A stretch of 64,000 nucleotides of DNA from Flavobacterium rhamnosiphilum (GCF_004349195.1 NZ_SMLG01000001.1:744001-808000), one strand, 5' to 3'; positions 34,443-44,806 are shown, counted from the first letter of the stretch. The notes: a model not told the origin generated them from the sequence alone. A program made the numbers and translations.

Positions 34443-34524
34443 ATTAAATGGGATGAATATGTGTTTATTATTGACAAATTTACAAAAAATTGATCTCGTT
34501 TTGTCAAATTTTTGAAAAGTTTTT

Positions 34525-35790
34525 TTAGTTGGTGATATTTAATGAATTTGCTATTCCTTTCCCGACAACTCTATCGTATCGATCCGTATTCTCTCTGTAA
34601 TAAACCAGAATTGTGTAATCATTTTCCGTTTGATAAAAATTCCCGTCAATTGCATTTTCATAGTCAACAACTCCTTTGTCATCAGCAACAATGTATTGAT
34701 AGTTTGTAAATCCCTGTTTAACTAAAATTGCTTTCTCATAAACTCCTTTTTCGGAATTATAATCCATTTTGTATTCGGGAGCCAGATTGTAATTATTGAA
34801 CATTCCGCCAACATAAATATTCTTTTTTAGTCTAAAAGTGGGAGCAGAAAGGCTGAAATAAACCCATGCATAATCCGCTTCGATTTCGGGATTAGCGGCA
34901 TTTATGTTATTAACAACAAAATCGCCATTGACATCTTGGGTAAAAGAGTAAGGGAAATTTGTTCTTGCTGCATTCGTGTATAAATAAGAACCGTAAATAG
35001 CAGTATTAGAATCTATACGTGATACATTATTACTTGCGGATCGTATGTCTTTATTTTCAAAAAACAAAAACTCATTTCCTGCCCAAAACTGTGTTTCAGG
35101 ATCATATTTGTAAATCAGGTCATTCCCAATGGTGTATTGTGGAACCACATTTTTTATGGCAGTGTTAAATTGTCCGTTTTGAAGCAGAACGACTTTAACG
35201 TTTTTCATAGGATTTTGAAATGTAATTACGCTTGATTTTATAGAGAATTCTAAATTGTGTTTCAGTTCTATGTTACTTGCTGTTCGTGCTCGTTTCACCT
35301 GCATTGGAACCGTAACAAGATCTTCACATAAAATGAATTTTCTGGAAAACACGACTTCTTTATTTTCATCTAAAACTTTAATGATATAATTTCCACTGAT
35401 TCGCAACTGCTGTGTAAACTGATTGGGAATTGATAATTTGTAGTGCGAATAAATTTGTAATGTATTGAATGAATTCGTGTAATCTTGAATTCTTTGATTG
35501 TCAAAGCCTTGTAAATATTCATTTTTTGGAATTCCGGTAGGAATCCAGTTGTAATCGCAATGGATTATTTCGTAATAATAATTGGCTTCATTGCCAAAAA
35601 GGTCGTCAAACTGCAATTGAAATCCTTCTCCTAATTTAAAAATTGGAATCACATTCCGATCACTTTGTAAAAAAGAAATCGTTTTGATATTGTAGGGCGG
35701 AGCAACTTCTTTTTCTACTTGTGCAGCGGCAGGATTTACTGAAAATACAAAAAGAAAAAAGGTGACTATTTTGAAAAAAGATTTTATCAT
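34525..35790 (-). CDS. Type IX secretion system plug protein (DUF5103)
   Basis: A 421-residue exported protein with a signal peptide ending at NPAAAQ. It matches the DUF5103 family, one member of which forms the Plug that seals the Sov/SprA translocon pore on the periplasmic side in Flavobacterium. Seen: EVAPPYNIKTISFLQSDRNV near the mature N-terminus, YYYEIIHCDYNWIPTGI, RKFILCEDLVTVPMQVKRA, and IYVGGMFNNYNLAPEYKM. The start is taken at the ATG at 35790; the frame is open 25 codons more without signal-peptide character. Assignment to T9SS rests on family recognition; no other T9SS genes are in the window. Confidence 0.88.
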   Translation of the reverse strand: MIKSFFKIVTFFLFVFSVNPAAAQVEKEVAPPYNIKTISFLQSDRNVIPIFKLGEGFQLQFDDLFGNEANYYYEIIHCDYNWIPTGIPKNEYLQGFDNQRIQDYTNSFNTLQIYSHYKLSIPNQFTQQLRISGNYIIKVLDENKEVVFSRKFILCEDLVTVPMQVKRARTASNIELKHNLEFSIKSSVITFQNPMKNVKVVLLQNGQFNTAIKNVVPQYTIGNDLIYKYDPETQFWAGNEFLFFENKDIRSASNNVSRIDSNTAIYGSYLYTNAARTNFPYSFTQDVNGDFVVNNINAANPEIEADYAWVYFSLSAPTFRLKKNIYVGGMFNNYNLAPEYKMDYNSEKGVYEKAILVKQGFTNYQYIVADDKGVVDYENAIDGNFYQTENDYTILVYYRENTDRYDRVVGKGIANSLNITN

Positions 35791-35959
35791 TTTGTAGTAC
35801 TTAAGATTTTGTAAATATAAGGAATACTCCTCGTTTTTATCCGATAATGTAATTTCAGACTGCAAATATATTTTGTATGTAATTTCTGTTAATTAAAACA
35901 CAATATTTTTAAATGTTAAGAGTTATCTTATTATTTTTACTTCAAATATATCTAACCCT

Positions 35960-38776
35960 ATGAGAAAAATCAACAATTTAGTATTCGGAATCATGCTGTT
36001 TCCATTAGCTGCTTTTGCACAGCAAATGGATTATTCAAAAGCAATTCCATTCGATCCAAGTGTAAAAACCGGAAAGCTTGAAAACGGCTTAACCTATTAC
36101 ATCAAGAAAAATGCCAAACCAGAGAAAAAAGTGGACCTTAGGCTGGTGGTGAATGCAGGTTCTATCCTTGAGGAGGATGATCAACAAGGATTGGCTCACT
36201 TTATGGAGCACATGTGTTTTAATGGAACTAAGCGTTTTCCTAAAAATCAATTAGTCGATTATCTTCAAAGTATTGGTGTAAAGTTCGGGCAACATTTGAA
36301 TGCGTATACCAGTTTTGATGAAACGGTTTACTTTTTGCCAATTCCATCTGACAGTCCTGAAAAATTAGAAAAAGGATTTCAAATTATAGAGGATTGGGCT
36401 TTCAATACCGTTTTGACACCAGAAGAAATCGATAAAGAAAGAGGCGTAGTTTTAGAAGAATACAGATTGGGTTTAGGTGCCCAAAAAAGAATGTTGGGGC
36501 GCTACATATCTAAAATGATGCATGAATCCCATTATGCGGAGCGTTTGCCAATTGGTCAAAAAGAAATTTTAGAAAAATTCAAACACCAATCGTTAATTAA
36601 TTTCTACAAGGATTGGTATCGTCCAAATTTGATGAGCGTAATTGTTGTTGGTGATATTGACGTAGCAGAAATGGAGAAGAAAATCATTTCTCATTTTTCA
36701 AGTTATAAAAATCCAGCCAAAGAAAAACCTAGAAAATTTTATGATGTTCCCAATCATAAGGAAACTTTCGTAGCTGTTGAAAGTGATAAAGAAGCTTCAA
36801 ATGCTCAAGTTCAATTGGTTTATAAAGATTATGGAGCTCCAAAACCAATCGTGAATATTGGAGATTTTAAAAATTACATTGTTGAGGGATTATTCTCTAC
36901 GCTTTTAAATACGCGATTGGATGAACTGACCAATTCAGCCACACCTCCATTTACCTATGGATATTCTTATTACGGCGGCACTTGGGCCAGAAATAAAAAA
37001 GCATATCAGTCAGTGGCTATGTCTCAAGAAGATAAGCAATTAAGTGCTTTGAAAGTATTGGTAACTGAAAATGAAAGAGCTAAGAAATTTGGATTTACTC
37101 AAGGTGAGTTAGATCGTTCAAAATCAGAATTTCTTGCTTCTATTGAAAAAGCATACAACGACAGAGATAAAACGAATTCAGTGAATTTTGTTGGAGAATA
37201 CCAAGCTAATTTCTTGGAAAATGAGCCAGTTCCTGGAATCGAATGGACGTATCAAACGATGAAACAATTGATGCCTTTGATTGATTTGAAAGACGTTAAT
37301 GGTTTAATTAAAGATTATGTAAAAGAAGACAACCGTGTCATTATTCTTACTGGTCCTGAAAAAGAAGGATTGAAAAAAGTTACAGAACAAGAAGTTCTGG
37401 ATGCATTGAAAATTAATACGGATGATATTAAGCCTTATGAAGATGCTGCTGTTGCTACAAGTTTATTAAGAAACGAAGTTAAACCTGGTGCTATTGTTAA
37501 GCGTGAAAGTAATGCTAAAATTGGAACAAAAACGTTAGTGTTGTCTAATGGCGTTAAGGTGACCTATAAGAATACAGATTTCAAAAATGATGAGGTTCTT
37601 TTTGAGGCAGTGAGTCTTGGAGGATCTAATTTATATTCCAATGAGGATATGAAAAAAGTTCAATTCGCAAATGGAGCTTTGGCGGAAGCCGGATTCTCAG
37701 GACTAAAATTGAATGATATCAATAAATTCATGACGGGTAAAATAGCTAGAGTAAATCCATATATAGGTGGAACTACTGAAGGTTTAAGAGGAAATGCTAC
37801 TCCTAAAGATCTTGAATATTTGTTCCAAATGACGTATGCTTATTTTACTGATTTGAACTATGATCCTGAAGCTTTTGAAGGCTTTAAACAAAAACAGTCT
37901 AGTTTCTTTAAGAATATGGCTTCGCAACCACAAAACTATTTTCAACAAGAGTTTTATACTTATTTAAACAAAGAAAATCCAAGATTCAACGGAGTTATGC
38001 CAACGGATAAATCTTGGGCTGAAACAGATTACAAGTTAGCGTACAATAAGTACAAAGAGCGTTTTGCCAATGCGGCTGATTTTGAGTTTTATTTCGTTGG
38101 AAATATTGATGATAAAACTATGGAAGCGTATTCCATTAAATATTTAGCGTCTTTGCCTGCTACTGATAAAAAAGAGAAAACGGTAGATTTAGGATATAGA
38201 TTGCTAAAAGGAGATTTGAAAAAAGTGGTTAATAAAGGAGCTGATCCTAAAAGTAACGTAACTATTATGTATTATGGAGATGCAAAATATTCTGCGAAAG
38301 ATGCAATGGCTATTCAAGCACTTGGAGAAGTTTTGACCATAAAATTAATCGAACAATTGCGTGAAAATGAAAGCGGTGTTTATGGTGTTTCTGCAAGAGG
38401 AAGCATGAATAAAGTTCCAAATGGGTCATACAGTTTTACAATTGGTTTCCCATGCGGACCAGATAATGCCGAAAAATTGACAGCTTCTGCTTTGAAAGAA
38501 CTTCAAAACATTATTGATAATGGACCAGATGAAAAAGATGTGGCTAAATTTAAAGAAGGTGAATTAGCTGATTTCAGAAAAGATAGTAAAGAAAACAGAT
38601 ACTGGTTGTCTAATTTCACCAGATCTTATATCAATGGAAATAGTGCTGAAGAAGTCTTGAAATTTGAAGAATCTGTAAACGCAGTAACGGCGAAGGATAT
38701 TCAGGATATTGCAAAAAAATATCTTACAAAAGATAAAGTAATTGGAATGTTGATGCCGGAAAAAAAAATAAACTAA
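35960..38776 (+). CDS. M16 family zinc metallopeptidase (PqqL-like)
   Basis: A 938-residue periplasmic M16 peptidase with signal peptide to AAFAQ. The inverted zinc motif HxxEH is HFMEH at H80/H84, with the distal Glu in the ERGVVLEEYR stretch (about 155-164). A second, inactive M16 half follows from about residue 500, together forming the clam-shell that encloses peptides. YGVSARGSMNK in the C-terminal half is the usual substrate-binding Arg/Tyr element. Likely role is degradation of periplasmic peptides; inference from family. Confidence 0.94.
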   Translation: MRKINNLVFGIMLFPLAAFAQQMDYSKAIPFDPSVKTGKLENGLTYYIKKNAKPEKKVDLRLVVNAGSILEEDDQQGLAHFMEHMCFNGTKRFPKNQLVDYLQSIGVKFGQHLNAYTSFDETVYFLPIPSDSPEKLEKGFQIIEDWAFNTVLTPEEIDKERGVVLEEYRLGLGAQKRMLGRYISKMMHESHYAERLPIGQKEILEKFKHQSLINFYKDWYRPNLMSVIVVGDIDVAEMEKKIISHFSSYKNPAKEKPRKFYDVPNHKETFVAVESDKEASNAQVQLVYKDYGAPKPIVNIGDFKNYIVEGLFSTLLNTRLDELTNSATPPFTYGYSYYGGTWARNKKAYQSVAMSQEDKQLSALKVLVTENERAKKFGFTQGELDRSKSEFLASIEKAYNDRDKTNSVNFVGEYQANFLENEPVPGIEWTYQTMKQLMPLIDLKDVNGLIKDYVKEDNRVIILTGPEKEGLKKVTEQEVLDALKINTDDIKPYEDAAVATSLLRNEVKPGAIVKRESNAKIGTKTLVLSNGVKVTYKNTDFKNDEVLFEAVSLGGSNLYSNEDMKKVQFANGALAEAGFSGLKLNDINKFMTGKIARVNPYIGGTTEGLRGNATPKDLEYLFQMTYAYFTDLNYDPEAFEGFKQKQSSFFKNMASQPQNYFQQEFYTYLNKENPRFNGVMPTDKSWAETDYKLAYNKYKERFANAADFEFYFVGNIDDKTMEAYSIKYLASLPATDKKEKTVDLGYRLLKGDLKKVVNKGADPKSNVTIMYYGDAKYSAKDAMAIQALGEVLTIKLIEQLRENESGVYGVSARGSMNKVPNGSYSFTIGFPCGPDNAEKLTASALKELQNIIDNGPDEKDVAKFKEGELADFRKDSKENRYWLSNFTRSYINGNSAEEVLKFEESVNAVTAKDIQDIAKKYLTKDKVIGMLMPEKKIN

Positions 38777-38794
38777 CTCATTCATTTATAAACT

Positions 38795-38831
38795 AAAAAC
38801 CTGCTAAAATTAACTTTAGCAGGTTTTTTTT
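38795..38831. terminator. Terminator between the M16 peptidase and methyltransferase genes
   Basis: Stem AAAACCTGCTAAA / TTTAGCAGGTTTT with an eight-T run; serves the convergent pair. Confidence 0.92.
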
Positions 38832-38841
38832 ATGGTAAAAA

Positions 38842-39612
38842 TTATTTAAAACAAACCGGAATAATTTCCCCTTTGGCCAAACAATATTTTTCTACTAATT
38901 CGGGGGCAATTTTATTAGTGTAATCTTCTTCAATTACTTTAAAACCGATACTTCTCAATTTATCAAAATAATCACGACCGTAAATACGAACGTGATCGTA
39001 TTGTCCAAAGATTTTGGCGCGTTCTTTTTGATCTGTAATGGTATCATCAGCAAAAGTTGTTGCTCTGGATAAATCCTGTGGAATTTGTAAAATTGCCATT
39101 CCGCCCGGTTTCAAAACCCGATACAATTCCTGCATCGCTTTAGTGTCATCTGGAATATGTTCTAAAACGTGATTGCAAAGAATAACATCGTATTGATTGT
39201 CCTCAAATGGTAAATCACAAATATCAGCCTTTACATCCGCTAATGGCGAAAATAAATCGGTTGTGGTGTACTCCAGATTTTTCTGGTTTCGAAACAATTT
39301 ATAAAAAGCTTGCTCTGGTGCAAAATGCAATACTTTCTTTTTTGCTGCCGATGTAAAAAAATCAGTTTCTTCATTCAAATACAACCATAATAAACGATGT
39401 CTTTCCAGGGAAAGTGTACTTGGTGAAAGCACATTATTTCGTTGTGTTCCATATCCATATGGCAGAAACATTTTGAAGCTTTTCCCATCAATTGGATCAG
39501 TGAATGTAGTTCCTTTTAGGGCTAATGCTAGAACTGGTCGTGCCACATAACTTAAACGAATAAGTATAGGACGCGGAATGGTATTGAGTATTAATTTAAA
39601 GAGTTTTTTCAT
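38842..39612 (-). CDS. Class I SAM-dependent methyltransferase
   Basis: A 256-residue Methyltransf_11 protein. SAM-binding region: VLHFAPEQAFYKLF (about 90-103), DICDLPFEDNQYDVILCNHVLEHIPDD (about 131-157), and a late LKPGGMAILQIPQ. The N-terminal 40 residues are hydrophobic and basic, so it may lie at the membrane. It has no recognised target; small-molecule or lipid substrates are likely from the family. It is separated from map by a long perfect palindrome. Confidence 0.87.
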   Translation of the reverse strand: MKKLFKLILNTIPRPILIRLSYVARPVLALALKGTTFTDPIDGKSFKMFLPYGYGTQRNNVLSPSTLSLERHRLLWLYLNEETDFFTSAAKKKVLHFAPEQAFYKLFRNQKNLEYTTTDLFSPLADVKADICDLPFEDNQYDVILCNHVLEHIPDDTKAMQELYRVLKPGGMAILQIPQDLSRATTFADDTITDQKERAKIFGQYDHVRIYGRDYFDKLRSIGFKVIEEDYTNKIAPELVEKYCLAKGEIIPVCFK

Positions 39613-39658
39613 TTTTGTTTCAGAGAGATTCGCTTTTACAACTTTAGATTTTCTTAAA

Positions 39659-39717
39659 TGATCTTAAATCACTTATATGTTTCAAAAAAGGTTAAACATA
39701 TAAGTGATTTAAGATCA
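39659..39717. repeat. Perfect 24-bp inverted repeat
   Basis: Arms at 39659-39682 and 39694-39717 are perfect reverse complements (beginning TGATCTTAAATCACTTATAT), with an 11-base loop. It is AT-rich, without a T-run after it, so it is not a standard terminator. Similar ACTTATATG strings are common between Flavobacterium genes in my experience. Confidence 0.85.
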
Positions 39718-39756
39718 TATAACTTTGGGTTTTATTCTTGTTAGGCTATAAATGAT

Positions 39757-40575
39757 TTATAAAACTAAAGGCTCTCTTCTAAATTCATCTTCCTCATTAC
39801 TCACAATTCCCAGAGCTTTATAAACATAAGCAAAGGTGGATAAAATCTCTGGTTTTCCATCGATAATCGCAACATCATGCTCAAAATGGGCACTTGGTTT
39901 TCCGTCAGCAGTCGTTATTGTCCAACCGTCTTTGTGTTGTTTTATGTTTCGGGTTCCCAAATTAATCATAGGTTCAATAGCTACAACCATTCCTTCTACA
40001 AAAAGTTTTCCTCTTCCTTTTTTACCATAATTAGGCATTTCGGGATCTTCATGCATTTTTTGGCCTAAACCATGTCCTACTAATTCACGAACCACACCAT
40101 AACCATGTGCTTCCGTATATTTTTGAATTGCATTTCCTACGTCTTCTACGCGATTTCCAACTCTTAATTCGCGGATACCTGCGTACAAAGATTCTTTGGT
40201 TACCTGCAATAATTTTTTAGTTTCCGGAGCGACTTCGCCAATTTCAAAAGAATACGCATGATCGCCATGGTATCCGTTTTTGTATGCGCCACAATCTACC
40301 GAAATAACATCACCGCTTTTTAAAGGCGTATTGTTTGGAATTCCATGAACCACTTGAGCGTTTGGGCTCATACAAAGTGAATTTGGAAAACCATATAATC
40401 CAAGAAAACTGGGTACGGCTCCATGATCACGAATGAATGCTTCTGCTAATTTGTCCAGATATAAAGTGGTGATTCCTTCTTTGATTTCAGAAGCAATCAT
40501 TCCTAATGTTTTTGATACGATCAACGCACTTTCGCGCATTAATTCTATTTCTTCACGTGATTTTACAATAATCAT
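39757..40575 (-). CDS. map: Methionine aminopeptidase, type I
   Basis: Removes the initiator methionine from nascent proteins. 272 residues, close to the type Ia length. The metal ligands fit the pita-bread pattern: DVISVDCGAYKNGYHGDHAY (first two Asp), then HGLGQKMHEDPEMPN (His), AIEPMINLG (Glu) and AHFEHDVAI (last Glu). A C-terminal extension of about 20 residues (EEDEFRREPLVL) is a small peculiarity. It stands alone, not next to rpsM/secY as in many bacteria. Confidence 0.97.
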   Translation of the reverse strand: MIIVKSREEIELMRESALIVSKTLGMIASEIKEGITTLYLDKLAEAFIRDHGAVPSFLGLYGFPNSLCMSPNAQVVHGIPNNTPLKSGDVISVDCGAYKNGYHGDHAYSFEIGEVAPETKKLLQVTKESLYAGIRELRVGNRVEDVGNAIQKYTEAHGYGVVRELVGHGLGQKMHEDPEMPNYGKKGRGKLFVEGMVVAIEPMINLGTRNIKQHKDGWTITTADGKPSAHFEHDVAIIDGKPEILSTFAYVYKALGIVSNEEDEFRREPLVL

Positions 40576-40595
40576 AATTTCGAATTTTCAGTTTG

Positions 40596-40603
40596 CAAAA
40601 GTA
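40596..40603 (-). promoter_or_regulatory. -7 box of map
   Basis: TACTTTTG on the minus strand, 21 bases upstream of the map ATG. Confidence 0.5.
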
Positions 40604-40644
40604 CAATTTTATGAGAACTTTTAATGTCAAATATTTGATAATAA

Positions 40645-40672
40645 AAAAGCTGCTCCAATTAGAACAGCTTTT
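40645..40672 (-). terminator. Terminator of gpmI
   Basis: Stem AAAAGCTG / CAGCTTTT with extra inner pairs, T-run on the minus strand, 55 bases past the gpmI stop. Confidence 0.75.
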
Positions 40673-40726
40673 ATTTGTTTTATTTAAATCGTATTTAAAT
40701 ATTTTGATTCAAATTACTTCTAAGTA

Positions 40727-42244
40727 TTACAACAAAGAATGGCAAGTCATCACAGCAGGTTTTTCTACCCCCATTAATTCCAAGATAGTTGGAGCGATAT
40801 CACCAAGAACTCCATCATGAATGGTTTTCAAGTCTTTGTCTACCAATATAATTGGAACTGGATTTGTTGTGTGGGCCGTATTAGGGCTTCCATCAGGATT
40901 AATCATCGTTTCGCAATTTCCATGATCTGCAATTACGATGGTCGTATAATTATGGGCTAATGCTGCTGTGATTACTTTTTCGACACATTTGTCAACCGCT
41001 TCACAAGCTTTTATAGCAGCACTCATGATTCCGGTATGTCCCACCATATCGCCATTGGCAAAATTAAGACATACAAAATCTACTTCTTCTTTCTCCAATT
41101 CAGGAACCAGGGCATCTGTCAATTCAAAGGCACTCATTTCCGGTTGTAAATCATAAGTAGCTACTTTTGGAGAGTTTTTCAAGATACGGCTTTCACCAAT
41201 AAAAGGCAATTCTCTCCCGCCGGAAAAGAAAAAAGTCACGTGAGGATATTTCTCCGTTTCGGCAATACGGATTTGTTTTTTATGCGCTTTTTCTAAAACT
41301 TCACCAAGAGTTTCGGTAATGTTATCTTTATTGTAAACGACTTTTACATTTTGGTAGGTTTCGTCATAATTGGTAAGCGTCACATAATACAAATTCAATT
41401 TGTGCATGTTTTGCTCATGACAATCCATTTGAGTCAATACTTCCGTTAATTCTCTTCCTCTGTCCGTTCTGAAATTAAAGAAAATAACAACATCATCTTC
41501 TTCGATTGTGGCTAATGGTTTGTCATATTCATCGACCATAACTATTGGATGAATAAATTCATCAGTTACATTAATTTCGTAGCTTTCTTCGATGGAAGCA
41601 ACTGCATTTTTAGAAGGTGTTCCTGCGCCGTTTACCAATAAATCATAGGCAAGTTTTACTCTTTCCCAACGCTTGTCTCTATCCATTGCATAATAGCGTC
41701 CGATCACCGAAGCGATTTTTACGGAAGTATTTGCGATATAATTTTCTAAATCCTGAATGTATTTTTTACCTGATTTAGGATCCACATCACGACCATCAGT
41801 AAAAGCGTGAACAAATACATTTTGTAATCCGTATTGTTGTGTTGCATCAATCAAACCACGTAAATGGGAAGTATGAGAGTGAACACCACCATCAGAAACC
41901 AGTCCTAAGAAGTGTACTTTTTTATTATTTTCTTTAGCATACGTAAAAGCATCAACCAATACTTGTTCTTTTGCCAATGTGTTATGTGCTACCGCGAGAT
42001 TGATTTTGGCTAAATCCTGATAAACAATTCTACCAGCTCCAAGGTTCATGTGTCCCACTTCGCTGTTCCCCATTTGTCCTTCCGGCAAACCTACATTTAA
42101 ACCATCGGTTCTAAGTTGAGCGCTTGGGTAATTTTTATAAAGACTGTTTATAAAGGGAATATTGGCATTATCGATAGCTGACACTTTCGGGTCAGGAGAT
42201 TTTCCCCAACCGTCCAAAATCATAAGAATTACTTTTTTGTTCAT
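40727..42244 (-). CDS. gpmI: 2,3-bisphosphoglycerate-independent phosphoglycerate mutase
   Basis: Interconverts 3- and 2-phosphoglycerate in glycolysis using a phosphoserine intermediate and two Mn ions. 505 residues, the normal iPGM length. D11 in LDGWG and the nucleophile S61 in GQMGNSEVGHMNLGAGR are present, with HSHTSHLRGLI, DGRDVDPKSG, NFRTDRGRELTE, and the second metal site NFANGDMVGHTG and ADHGNCE. All metal-binding motifs are intact. Confidence 0.97.
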   Translation of the reverse strand: MNKKVILMILDGWGKSPDPKVSAIDNANIPFINSLYKNYPSAQLRTDGLNVGLPEGQMGNSEVGHMNLGAGRIVYQDLAKINLAVAHNTLAKEQVLVDAFTYAKENNKKVHFLGLVSDGGVHSHTSHLRGLIDATQQYGLQNVFVHAFTDGRDVDPKSGKKYIQDLENYIANTSVKIASVIGRYYAMDRDKRWERVKLAYDLLVNGAGTPSKNAVASIEESYEINVTDEFIHPIVMVDEYDKPLATIEEDDVVIFFNFRTDRGRELTEVLTQMDCHEQNMHKLNLYYVTLTNYDETYQNVKVVYNKDNITETLGEVLEKAHKKQIRIAETEKYPHVTFFFSGGRELPFIGESRILKNSPKVATYDLQPEMSAFELTDALVPELEKEEVDFVCLNFANGDMVGHTGIMSAAIKACEAVDKCVEKVITAALAHNYTTIVIADHGNCETMINPDGSPNTAHTTNPVPIILVDKDLKTIHDGVLGDIAPTILELMGVEKPAVMTCHSLL

Positions 42245-42261
42245 CAGAAATTAATTTTAGG

Positions 42262-42269
42262 CAAAGATA
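42262..42269 (-). promoter_or_regulatory. -7 box of gpmI
   Basis: TATCTTTG on the minus strand, 18 bases upstream of the ATG. Confidence 0.5.
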
Positions 42270-42355
42270 AAGCATTTTTAAAAATGTTCCTTTCGCCTTA
42301 AATCACTATTATGCATTTGCAAGATATGGATGCCAAAAAATAACAATTCTGTTTT

Positions 42356-44806
42356 CTAATGTGCGTTTTTTTTAATTAACGACATGTTTTTTATGGAATT
42401 AAAGTCGATGAAATATTTTACGCTTACCGAAAAGACATGGCTGAGAATATCATTGTTGAGCAGGTTATTCACGTTTTTTCTGAAATTTTTGTTGATTTCG
42501 CTTTCCCCATTGAAGGCACTGTTTCTGTATAAAACGGATACCTGACTACCCGGAGCAAACCACCAGGAATAGGATAAGTCGAAATTCCAGGAGTTAAAAC
42601 TGGCGTTCTTGTTTTGGGTATAACTTGGGTAATCTGTAAGTCTGCCGTTTTGTTCCAGGTATAAAAAGTTTTTGTTTTCGGCATAGGACCAGTAATGGCG
42701 CAGCGCAATATTGAAGTTCATTTGGCTGTTTATGGAATATTTTCCCGTAAGGGTGTTGGAATAGGTTACCACATTTCTGTTGGCGAAAACAACGGTGTTG
42801 TGGGGCAAGTCTGCATTGTTTTCGCTGTTGTCAACATATCCCTTATCATTGTTTTGTCGGTTGAAATTGAAACTGTGTACCAATGAGAATCGGTCATTAA
42901 ATCGAAATCTGGGGCTTAAAGATATCTCATATGAATTTCTGTCTTTTTGATCATTTTTCACATACACCCCTTCTATATCTAATGCAAATTTATAATTGTA
43001 ATTTGACGATATATAACCCCAGCCATTTACCGATTTTGGATTAATAATGAATCGGTCTTGTGTTTGAGGACCATAGTAGTCGTAAGATTCAAATGGACTA
43101 TAGTTTGTTCCAAAGCCAAAATTATGATTTTTTTTAGTTGTGAAATGGGCATTCACATTTATATTGTTTACTTGGTTTTTACCTGTTTCTTTGTGGAATT
43201 GGGCATACATATTATAATTAATTCTAAAGCCGTTCAGGGTTTTCGTCGGGTTTAAAATCCTGTAGTTGGCATTACCTTTAATGTTGTAATAATTAGTTTC
43301 ATTGTTAATTCCCAAATCATCAATGTTGTAGTCTTTGGTTACCATTTCACCACCTATAAAGAAACGATATTTACCGCTGTTTTTACTCAAATTTAATTGT
43401 GAGGAGAGTCCTTTTTGGTCTTCAATAGCATTTATGAAACTGTATTTAATGTCACCGGAGAGACCGTAAGTGTTTTTTTTAGTGTTTAAATTCCAAACTA
43501 AAGCTGAAACATTTCCATCACGAAAGTTTCCATCTCTTGTTACATTTGTATTCACAAAGCTGACAGACGAGTTTTTTAGAAAACGTTGGTCCAAAACAAC
43601 TACATTATAATTTGTCAATGGATCTATTAGTACTCTTCGGTACTGTCCAGTTTTTGTATCACGAATGGTTACTGATGTATTCTCTGTAACTGCATTCAAA
43701 ACACCAATGCCTAATCCGTTTTTTGTTCTGCCTGAAATTTTTATTGCATTGATTAAGCTTACTGCATTAGGGTATTCTTCAATTATCTCATCAGTGGTTT
43801 TTTCGATATTTCTATTTTTAACGAAAGGCCTTCCGCCAATTCTTCTGGAATACAATAGATTTCCTTTGTTGAATAAATCGGTTCCTTCAGTGAAAAAAGA
43901 CCTGTTTTCATCAAATCTTTGTTCGAAAGGTCCTAAGTTCAGTATTTTATTATCGTATTTTGTCTGTCCAAAATCAGGAACCAATATGGCGTCCAGCGTG
44001 AAGGCATCGTTTATTCCGTATTTGATATCCATACCGCCTTTGATTGTTCCGTAGGTTTTTTGTTCTGCATTGGCATTTACATAGAAAGAAGAATAAGGTA
44101 ACAGGAAAAGGCGAGTAGGGGTTTTTATATTTTCAATTCCTTCAAAAACACCCGCTTGTTGGGTAAAAGATCCAATTTTTGCATCGATAAAATTCCAAGT
44201 GTATTTTTGACGATCCCGTCTGATTTCCCTGAAAAAATTTAAGCCCCAAGTTTGCTTTTTTTCTCCCGAAAAACGTAGGGCGGCATAGGGAATGCGCATT
44301 TCCACAACCCAGCCAAAATCGGTGATGGTGGCTTTGCTTTTCCAAACGGCATCCCAAGAAAAATCTTCATCTTGGTCATTCCCCTCTGTTGCCACACAAT
44401 CCAATTGTCCATTGGATGCGGTGACATAAAAACGAAAGTCCTGTTGGCCATCGTTATATCCATTGATGAAAACGCCAAAAAAATCGGAGGTTCCAAGGTC
44501 ATCACGTTGCGAGATTTCTTTTAATATTTTATCAGGCTCATTGTCATACAATAAGGCGGCAACATAAATGGCATCATTGTTATATAAAACTTTTACCTCG
44601 GTCTTTTTGTTTTCTGGGATTGGTTTGCCGTTATCGGGCTGGAACATGATGAAATCATTGGCTATTGAAGCCGTCTGCCATGTATTTTCGTCTAATTTTC
44701 CGTCAATTTCAATTTTTTCCGAAATGAATTTCGTTTGTAAGACTTTTTTTTGGCTGTAGCCAAAAGCATATAGTAATAGAAAACAAAGCAATAAGTGATT
44801 TTTCAT
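42356..44806 (-). CDS. DUF5916 outer-membrane protein, copy 1
   Basis: An 816-residue exported protein: signal peptide to YAFGYSQ, a carbohydrate-binding family-9-like domain (KIEIDGKLDENTWQTASIANDFI, then NDAIYVAALLYDN; about residues 30-220), and a DUF5916 region that reads as an outer-membrane beta-barrel with the C-terminal aromatic strand YSWWFAPGSQVSVLYRN and SVSVKYFIDFNS. Start at ATG 44806; the frame is open 17 codons upstream, which would spoil the signal peptide. It is closely related to the next gene (44939-47329) along its whole length. The ligand is unknown. Confidence 0.88.
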   Translation of the reverse strand: MKNHLLLCFLLLYAFGYSQKKVLQTKFISEKIEIDGKLDENTWQTASIANDFIMFQPDNGKPIPENKKTEVKVLYNNDAIYVAALLYDNEPDKILKEISQRDDLGTSDFFGVFINGYNDGQQDFRFYVTASNGQLDCVATEGNDQDEDFSWDAVWKSKATITDFGWVVEMRIPYAALRFSGEKKQTWGLNFFREIRRDRQKYTWNFIDAKIGSFTQQAGVFEGIENIKTPTRLFLLPYSSFYVNANAEQKTYGTIKGGMDIKYGINDAFTLDAILVPDFGQTKYDNKILNLGPFEQRFDENRSFFTEGTDLFNKGNLLYSRRIGGRPFVKNRNIEKTTDEIIEEYPNAVSLINAIKISGRTKNGLGIGVLNAVTENTSVTIRDTKTGQYRRVLIDPLTNYNVVVLDQRFLKNSSVSFVNTNVTRDGNFRDGNVSALVWNLNTKKNTYGLSGDIKYSFINAIEDQKGLSSQLNLSKNSGKYRFFIGGEMVTKDYNIDDLGINNETNYYNIKGNANYRILNPTKTLNGFRINYNMYAQFHKETGKNQVNNINVNAHFTTKKNHNFGFGTNYSPFESYDYYGPQTQDRFIINPKSVNGWGYISSNYNYKFALDIEGVYVKNDQKDRNSYEISLSPRFRFNDRFSLVHSFNFNRQNNDKGYVDNSENNADLPHNTVVFANRNVVTYSNTLTGKYSINSQMNFNIALRHYWSYAENKNFLYLEQNGRLTDYPSYTQNKNASFNSWNFDLSYSWWFAPGSQVSVLYRNSAFNGESEINKNFRKNVNNLLNNDILSHVFSVSVKYFIDFNSIKNMSLIKKNAH

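Noticed and set aside
43665..44054. Plus-strand open frame of 129 codons inside DUF5916 copy 1
   Set aside because: Antisense to a full-length conserved protein, no promoter box, hydrophobic composition typical of reverse reads.
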